A stretch of DNA of 11,137 nucleotides from Deltaproteobacteria bacterium CG_4_8_14_3_um_filter_43_13 (GTDB lineage: Bacteria > Desulfobacterota > UBA8473), in NCBI GenBank assembly GCA_002782605.1, contig PFIF01000056.1, positions 2,021 to 13,157 on the forward strand, read 5' to 3'. The notes beneath the pieces are model-generated. The model made no database searches and was not told where the DNA came from. It worked only from the letters and a program-made list of their open reading frames with translations. Below are positions 6,798 to 11,137 of this stretch, piece by piece. The stretch's first letter is position 1, and each line of letters opens with the position of its first letter. The position numbers and the translations under genes are program-made.

Positions 6798-7793
6798 ATG
6801 GCTAATAGTGTATGGGTATTTGCAGAAGTTAAAGATGGTAAGATAAAAAAGGTCACATTCGAGATGTTGAGTGAGGGCAAGAAGATGGCCGAGAAACTGG
6901 GAGTGGATCTTTCGGCTCTGCTCCTGGGCCAAAATGTAGGGTCTCTGGCGGAACAGCTCGGTCACTATGGTGCTGATAAGGTATATCTGGCTGAACACGA
7001 GGCATTAAAGGATTATACAACCGACGCTTATAGTAAGGTAATCGCTGAATTGATAAAGGCAAATGAGCCGTCTATAGTCCTTTATGGTGCTACGGTTTTA
7101 GGTAAAGACCTCTCTCCGCGGGTTGCTGCCCGTGTCGAGGCTGGACTGGCAACAGACTGTACAGGGATAGGCCTGGATGACAGTGGCAAGCTTACCGCAA
7201 CAAGACCGATGTTTGCTGGAAAGGCATATGCCGATATATCCTTCTCCGACAGCAAACCAAATATGGCATCTATAAGACCAAATGCCTTGCCCGTCAGTCC
7301 GCCGGATGAATCGAAGAAGGCAGAGGTGATAAAGGTAGATGTAAATATTAATCCTGACGATATACGAACCACCATCCAGGAGTTTATAAAGACTGCCGGT
7401 GAAAGACCTGACCTTACCGAAGCAGAGATTATAGTTTCGGGTGGCAGGGGGATGAAAGGACCGGAAAACTTCAAGATGTTAGAAGAATTAGCCGATGTTC
7501 TTGGAGCAACTGTGGGGGCTTCCAGGGCTGCCGTTGATGCCGGATGGAGAAATGTATCCGACCAGGTAGGACAAACAGGTAAAGTCGTTTCCCCAAACCT
7601 CTATATAGCCTGCGGTATCTCCGGAGCCATTCAGCATCTGGCAGGTATGAGTACATCTAAGTATATAGTTGCCATAAATAAGGACACAGAGGCACCCATA
7701 TTCCAAAAGGCCGATTATGGCATAGTTGACGATCTGTTTAAAGTGTTGCCTGTCCTTACAGAAGAGTTGAAGAAATTAAAGGCAGAAGGTTAG
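6798..7793 (+). CDS. etfA: Electron transfer flavoprotein alpha subunit
   Basis: This is the FAD-carrying partner of EtfB, 331 residues. The start ATG 6798 has AGGAGGGAGGGG (6781-6792) directly upstream, overlapping the etfB stop. The N-terminal domain (1-190) has the usual VWVFAEVKDGKIKKVTFE opening. The C-terminal FAD domain shows GGRGMKGPENF (215-225), GASRAAVDAGW (240-250), QVGQTGKVVSP (256-266), the signature LYIACGISGAIQH (268-280) and AINKD (292-296). All motifs are intact. There is no extra ferredoxin domain at the N-terminus, such as some bifurcating EtfA proteins carry. Together with EtfB and the downstream membrane protein it forms a complete path from acyl-CoA dehydrogenases to the quinone pool. 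Confidence 0.95.
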   Translation: MANSVWVFAEVKDGKIKKVTFEMLSEGKKMAEKLGVDLSALLLGQNVGSLAEQLGHYGADKVYLAEHEALKDYTTDAYSKVIAELIKANEPSIVLYGATVLGKDLSPRVAARVEAGLATDCTGIGLDDSGKLTATRPMFAGKAYADISFSDSKPNMASIRPNALPVSPPDESKKAEVIKVDVNINPDDIRTTIQEFIKTAGERPDLTEAEIIVSGGRGMKGPENFKMLEELADVLGATVGASRAAVDAGWRNVSDQVGQTGKVVSPNLYIACGISGAIQHLAGMSTSKYIVAINKDTEAPIFQKADYGIVDDLFKVLPVLTEELKKLKAEG

Positions 7794-7800
7794 AAACATG

Positions 7801-7829
7801 GAGCATAGAGCATTCCATGCTCTATGCTC
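7801..7829. repeat. Perfect 13-bp hairpin between etfA and the EMO-type gene
   Basis: The arms gagcatagagcat (7801-7813) and atgctctatgctc (7817-7829) pair perfectly around a 3-nt loop. It starts 8 bp after the etfA stop. It is followed by tctctcacccc and not by a T-run, so it does not look like an intrinsic terminator. It could stabilise the etfBA part of the mRNA or reduce read-through to the membrane protein gene. Confidence 0.7.
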
Positions 7830-7874
7830 TCTCTCACCCCCCCCTGATTTGCTGAGAGGAGGTTTACAAAAATC

Positions 7875-9929
7875 ATGAATGTAGCCGGTTATACAATCAT
7901 GGGTATTCCAAATTTTGTTCTATTAGCTATTGTCATAATAGCAGCTCTGGTATTTTTTGTAAACAGGGTGAGGTATCTATATATTATCCTCCGCCTCGGG
8001 AGAGAAGACAACAGATTCAAGGAGATAGGCAAAAGGATAAAAATCACCCTAAAAAGGATCCTTTTACAGATATGTGTTCTAAAAGACGTCAGGGCCAGGG
8101 ATTTGGCCGGTCTCGGTCATGCTATGATATTCTATGGATTCCTTTGTTTCGCATTCAGTTATATATTCATGTTCGGCAGGGGCTTTATCCCCGGTCTTTC
8201 CTTTCATGTGCTGGGGGCTTCCTTTGCCAGTTATTTCCCATTGATCCTGGATATAGCCGCATTAATGGTTATGATTGCAATTGTCTGGGCGTTACTGAGA
8301 CGATATGTGGTAAGACCTCCAAGGTTAGAGACTACTCGGGAGGCAGCGGTTATATTGGGCATAATATTTTTCTTGATGGTCTTCCATTTCCTCATGGAGG
8401 GGTTTGAGATCAATATAGATTCCCACGAAACGGCAACTATGGCATTTGTCGGGGCAGCATTTGCCAGTTTTTTTAACAATATGGGTTTTGAAAAAACAAC
8501 ACAGGAAGCCCTCTTTATCGCTTCATGGTGGATTCACGTCCTTCTTGTCCTTGGGTTCATGGTTCTTATCCCCTATTCAAAACATCTCCATCTTATACTT
8601 GCTCCCTTTAACATCTTCTTTAAGTCACTGGGGCCGAAAGGTGCCCTCATGCCAATATTGAACATGGAAGAGGCTGAGACATTTGGTGTATCTAATGTAG
8701 AGGAATTTACATGGAAACAGTTGCTCGATCTCTATACCTGTGCCGAATGCGGTAGGTGCGAGATTAACTGTCCAGCCCACCTCTCTGAAAAGCCTCTTTC
8801 TCCAAGGCATTTAATCCACGACCTTAAAGTACACCTTCTGGAAAAGGGTTCTAATTTGCTTAGAAGTAAGAATGGGGGGGATGGAAAGACAGAGACAAAA
8901 GAGGCAGCGGAAGAAGGTTATGAGGGTAAGAGTCTTATAGGAGACGTGGTATCCGAGGATAAGATTTGGTCTTGTGTAACTTGCGGCTCATGTATGGAAC
9001 AGTGCCCTGTAGCCAATGAGCATGTAGATAAGATAGTAGATATGCGGCGCTATCTGGTGCTTATGGAGAGTAAGTTCCCATCTGAAGTTCAGACTGTCTT
9101 TAAAAACATGGAGAACAACAGCAATCCCTGGGGTATAGGATGGGCAACCAGGGCTGATTGGGCTAAGGACCTGGGAGTGAAAATCATGTCAGAGGACAGC
9201 AACGTTGACATACTCTATTGGGTAGGTTGTGCAGGGTCATTTGATGACCGCAACAAGAAGATATCAACCTCTCTGGTCAATATCTTCAATAAGGCAGGTG
9301 TAAATTTTGGTATACTCGGCGTAGAGGAGAAATGCTGTGGCGATTCTGCAAGAAGGATTGGAAACGAATATCTCTTCCAGATGCTTGCTGCGGAAACGAT
9401 AGAGATTTTGAAAAATTATAATGTAAAAAGGATTGTAACCCAATGCCCCCATTGCTTTAACACTTTAAAGAACGAATATCCTCAGTTCGACGGGGAATTT
9501 GAGGTATTGCATTACACAGAATTCATTACAGAACTGATTGCAGAGGGCAAGCTTAAGTTGACTAAACCGATAAACAAAACCATCTCTTACCATGATTCTT
9601 GTTATCTGGGAAGATACAATACAATATATGACGCCCCAAGGAAGATATTAAAGAGTATTCCAGGGGTTAAATTGGTTGAAATGCTAAGAAACAAGGCAAA
9701 GAGTATATGTTGTGGTGCTGGCGGTGGTCGGATGTGGATGGAAGAGCATTTGGGAAAGAGGATAAATGAGATGAGGCTGCAAGATGCCCTTGATGTGAAT
9801 CCAGACCTGATATCAACCGTGTGCCCCTATTGTCTGACCATGTTTGAGGATGCCATTAAAGAAAGGGATGTGCAAGAATCTTTGAAAGGTAAGGATATAG
9901 CTGAACTGGTAGAGGAAGCAATGGAATAG
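7875..9929 (+). CDS. EMO-type membrane ETF:menaquinone oxidoreductase (NarI-like cytochrome b + two 4Fe-4S + two CCG domains)
   Basis: This is a membrane protein that most likely takes electrons from reduced EtfAB and reduces menaquinone. Proteins of this layout, formerly annotated as DUF224/Fe-S oxidoreductases, were identified as EMO in Syntrophomonas and Geobacter. It has 684 residues. Membrane segments lie at about 11-29, 79-100, 117-140, 157-175 and 216-236, with candidate haem ligands H82, H171, H221 and H237/H239. Two ferredoxin-like sites follow: C289-x2-C292-x2-C295-x3-C299P and C367-x2-C370-x2-C373-x3-C377P. Two CCG domains bind a further cofactor as in HdrB/HdrD: C452, C487-C488-G, C524-x2-C527; and C576, C612-C613-G, C650-x2-C653. 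All are complete. The start ATG 7875 has AGGAGGT at 7857-7863, spaced rather far (11 bp). It is the last gene of the fadR-etfBA operon, 81 bp after etfA. HdrD/GlpC-like enzymes share domains, but the ETF neighbours favour EMO. Confidence 0.9.
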   Translation: MNVAGYTIMGIPNFVLLAIVIIAALVFFVNRVRYLYIILRLGREDNRFKEIGKRIKITLKRILLQICVLKDVRARDLAGLGHAMIFYGFLCFAFSYIFMFGRGFIPGLSFHVLGASFASYFPLILDIAALMVMIAIVWALLRRYVVRPPRLETTREAAVILGIIFFLMVFHFLMEGFEINIDSHETATMAFVGAAFASFFNNMGFEKTTQEALFIASWWIHVLLVLGFMVLIPYSKHLHLILAPFNIFFKSLGPKGALMPILNMEEAETFGVSNVEEFTWKQLLDLYTCAECGRCEINCPAHLSEKPLSPRHLIHDLKVHLLEKGSNLLRSKNGGDGKTETKEAAEEGYEGKSLIGDVVSEDKIWSCVTCGSCMEQCPVANEHVDKIVDMRRYLVLMESKFPSEVQTVFKNMENNSNPWGIGWATRADWAKDLGVKIMSEDSNVDILYWVGCAGSFDDRNKKISTSLVNIFNKAGVNFGILGVEEKCCGDSARRIGNEYLFQMLAAETIEILKNYNVKRIVTQCPHCFNTLKNEYPQFDGEFEVLHYTEFITELIAEGKLKLTKPINKTISYHDSCYLGRYNTIYDAPRKILKSIPGVKLVEMLRNKAKSICCGAGGGRMWMEEHLGKRINEMRLQDALDVNPDLISTVCPYCLTMFEDAIKERDVQESLKGKDIAELVEEAME

Positions 9930-9930
9930 G

Positions 9931-10343
9931 AGACAGGAGACAGAAGTCAGGAGTCAGAAGTCAGAATGAAAAGGGAACGGGCAAGGACATTTCAAGACTT
10001 GATTGTTTGGCAAAAAGCTCATCAGTTCGTCCTTTCTATGTATCAATCTACGGAAAATTTCCCAAAAAAAGAAATATACGGATTGACTTCACAACTTAGA
10101 AGAGCCGTCGTCTCAATCCCGGCCAACATAGCCGAAGGATTCAGGAAAACGGGTAAACCTGATAAATATCGTTTTATGAATATCGCTCAGGGCTCCCTGG
10201 AGGAATGTCGTTATTACTTGATTCTTACAAAAGATTTAGGATATGTTGACACAAGCGAATTGATGCCTCAGTTGGAGGAGGTGAGTAAACTACTTGAAGC
10301 TTATTCAAGGTCTATTCTGACTCCTGACTTCTGACTCCTGACT
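9931..10343 (+). mobile_element. Inverted-repeat-bounded unit carrying a four-helix-bundle (23S rRNA IVS-type) gene
   Basis: The left end (9931-9967) is a run of aggagacag / cagaagtcaggagtcag words. The right end (10314-10343) is its reverse complement: a 19-nt perfect match, cagaagtcaggagtcagaa at 9941-9959 against 10315-10333, and 26 of 31 in the end-to-end register. The gene inside starts in the left repeat and stops in the right one. Intervening sequences in 23S rRNA have the same plan, a stem of inverted ends around this kind of gene. Here it sits between a protein operon and a channel gene, not in rRNA. No transposase is present and no clear target duplication is visible, so mobility is inferred. 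Confidence 0.6.
9966..10334 (+). CDS. Four-helix bundle protein (23S rRNA intervening-sequence protein family)
   Basis: This is a 122-residue soluble helical protein of the family once called S23 ribosomal protein, also related to the Avd accessory protein of diversity-generating retroelements. Recognisable words are FQDLIVWQKAHQ (9-20), YGLTSQLRRAVVSIPANIAEGF (38-59), GSLEEC (76-81) and the closing helix LLEAYSRSI. The molecular function is unknown; the related Avd binds nucleic acid and forms a pentamer. The start codon ATG 9966 lies in the left repeat without a proper Shine-Dalgarno sequence except repeat-derived aggag at 9950-9954. The stop codon and the last residues, LTPDF, come from the right repeat. 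It converges with the channel gene on the minus strand, 7 bp between the stops. No reverse transcriptase is visible, so a retroelement role is unsupported. Confidence 0.9.
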   Translation: MKRERARTFQDLIVWQKAHQFVLSMYQSTENFPKKEIYGLTSQLRRAVVSIPANIAEGFRKTGKPDKYRFMNIAQGSLEECRYYLILTKDLGYVDTSELMPQLEEVSKLLEAYSRSILTPDF

Positions 10344-11047
10344 ACCCCCCCATCATATTTTCCAGTTCTATTAAATCCTTCCTTTCACCAAGGGCAACAA
10401 CGGTATCACCCAGTTCAATCCTGGATTCTGATGAAGGGTTAAATACCATCTGGCCTGTAGCCTTTTTTATAGCCACAATAATCAACCCCATGTCCTGTCT
10501 TATTGCACAATCGCTTAAAGATACATCGATAAACCTGGAAGCCTTCCGTACTGTAATCTCTTCCAGTTGGAGCTCCATGCTCTGCTTGTGGGTCGCTAAT
10601 TCAATAAAGTCCACAACAGTAGGTCGTAGAATGGCGTGGGCCATGCGTATACCCCCAATAACATAGGGTGAAATAACCTTGTCTGCCCCTGCTCTCAAAA
10701 GCTTTCTCTCTGCCCCTTCATATGACGCCCTGGCCAAAATAAAGATTTCAGGGTTTAACTCTCTGGCAGTCAGGGTTATATAAACGTTGTCCGCATCAGA
10801 AGAAACTGCCGCCACTAACCCTCTGGCATTCTTTATCCCGGCTTTAATAAGGATGTCTTCCTCTATTGAGTCGCCCTGTAAATATAAATAGTTTTCACTC
10901 TCGATCTTCTCGATAACTTTGGGATCATTGTCGATAGCCACAAATGGTAGTGGTTTAGCAGATGTGGCGAGCTCTTTGCAGATTAAACTCCCGATTCGAC
11001 CACAACCGCATATAATGTAATGATTATTCAGTGCCTGAATCTGTTTT
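10342..11047 (-). CDS. Potassium-channel RCK (TrkA-N/TrkA-C) domain, exon 2 of an intron-split gene
   Basis: The part in the window is the cytoplasmic regulatory half of a voltage-gated-like potassium channel. Reading from 11046 gives KQIQALNNHYIICGCGRIG, the usual linker and beginning of the RCK domain after a two-helix pore, and runs 234 residues to a TAG at 10344-10342. The nucleotide-binding fold has GCGRIG (14-19) and AIDND (37-41). AAVSSDADNVYITLTARELNP and ILARA follow, then the RCK-C domain from about 150, ending in LGDTVVALGERKDLIELENMMGG. Upstream the frame meets TGA at 11065-11063, and no plausible start codon or ribosome site is in frame. The pore exon (about 100 residues in similar channels) must lie beyond the group II intron, whose 3' end abuts at 11048. 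A GTG at 10941 would cut away the nucleotide-binding motif and is not the start. Confidence 0.85.
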
Positions 11048-11137
11048 GTCGAGTAGACATCTTTTCAACCTCCTTTGTTGGTTGTTAATGCCCCTCACAG
11101 AACCGTGCTTGAGGTTTGCCCTCACACGGCTCTTCAG
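11048..11137 (-). mobile_element. Group II intron, 3' end (domains V and VI), inserted in the potassium-channel gene
   Basis: The minus strand carries the conserved end of a group II self-splicing intron; the rest, including any reverse transcriptase, is beyond the right edge. The intron ends ...CTACTCGAC (3' AC, the usual AY) at 11048, followed by exon bases AAAACAG. Domain V is at 11132-11100 and domain VI at 11096-11051. The intron lies in the same orientation as the channel gene, so splicing could restore its message; the exon begins at the third base of a codon. The class cannot be fixed from this part alone. Confidence 0.88.
11051..11132 (-). ncRNA. Group II intron domain V hairpin and domain VI with bulged branch-point A
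   Basis: Domain V (11132-11100, 33 nt) begins GAGCCGTG and ends CACGGTTC, which pair fully (one G-U). The upper stem TGAGG/CCTCA is capped by a GCAAA loop, and a two-base bulge (AG) sits on the 3' side. The AGC triad is at 11131-11129. The layout matches the classic yeast aI5-gamma domain V. After a TGT linker, domain VI has base stem GAG/CTC, then GGGCAT/ATGTCT, an upper stem CAACC/GGTTG, and a loop. The A at 11054 is unpaired between ATGTCT and CTC, 7 nt from the 3' splice site, exactly where the lariat branch point belongs. Confidence 0.88.

Noticed and set aside
5987..7793. Electron-bifurcating ETF.
   Set aside because: The EtfB motif reads IDDD, as I recall for non-bifurcating forms, EtfA has no ferredoxin extension, and the partner is a quinone-linked membrane protein. 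This is not decisive without a tree or structure.
7801..7829. Intrinsic terminator after etfA.
   Set aside because: The hairpin is perfect but is followed by tctctcacccc, with no T-run, and the next gene fits functionally with etfBA.
9931..9967. Start of a CRISPR array or a tandem-repeat regulator site.
   Set aside because: The words agtcaggagtcagaa are directly adjacent without spacers, and their inverse appears at the other end of the neighbouring gene, so they are element ends.
11041..11065. A simple frameshift or sequencing error at the beginning of the potassium-channel gene.
   Set aside because: The break coincides exactly with the end of a well-formed group II intron, so an inserted intron explains it without any error.
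11058..11079. On the minus strand AAAGGAGG (11079-11072) stands at good distance before an ATG (11060-11058) and looks like the start site of the channel gene.
   Set aside because: The ATG frame stops after ten codons and is not the channel frame. The GGAGG lies in the loop and upper stem of intron domain VI, which explains it better.

Overview
The window looks like the chromosome of an anaerobic bacterium that oxidises fatty acids or other acyl-CoA substrates. The nearest match in style is the Desulfobacterota and syntrophic 'deltaproteobacteria'. This rests on gene content: a CO dehydrogenase maturation ATPase of the CooC type, a multi-cluster NAD(P)H flavoprotein, an electron-transfer flavoprotein (ETF), and a membrane iron-sulfur oxidoreductase of the ETF:menaquinone oxidoreductase (EMO) type. 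The AT-leaning composition and the many small intergenic palindromes also fit environmental genomes of this kind. The species cannot be named from the sequence.

Layout: (1) positions 1-3141 hold the C-terminal part of a PAS histidine kinase (cut by the left edge), a cooC-type ATPase and a ketopantoate-reductase family protein, separated by repeat-rich gaps. (2) 3142-5097 encodes a fusion of a NuoF-like 4Fe-4S domain with a GltD/NfnB-like NAD(P)H:FeS flavoprotein. (3) 5115-9929 is the core of the window: a strong promoter-like sequence (TTGACA, 17 bp, TAAATT), a perfect-arm palindrome matching the FadR operator of Bacillus, a FadR-type TetR regulator, etfB, etfA and the EMO-type membrane protein, all on the plus strand. 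(4) 9931-10343 is a small four-helix-bundle protein gene bounded by inverted repeats, like the open reading frames in 23S rRNA intervening sequences. (5) 10342-11047 on the minus strand is the RCK part of a potassium-channel gene, and it is interrupted at 11047/11048 by the 3' end of a group II intron that runs off the right edge.

How the genes work together: acyl-CoA dehydrogenases (not in the window) would reduce EtfAB. EtfAB would pass electrons to the EMO-type protein, which has a cytochrome b-like membrane part, two 4Fe-4S sites and two CCG sites, and from there to menaquinone. The FadR-like protein would repress the operon through the palindrome over its transcription start and release it when long-chain acyl-CoA is present. 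The NuoF/GltD fusion lies directly upstream and could connect NAD(P)H with an iron-sulfur partner, but nothing in the sequence proves it belongs to the same pathway.

The two strongest points worth a second look are the group II intron end splitting the potassium-channel gene (domain V, domain VI with a bulged branch-point A, and an exon frame that fits), and the single FadR-type operator directly upstream of a fadR-etfBA-EMO operon, with a 94-bp palindromic repeat placed between operator and coding region.
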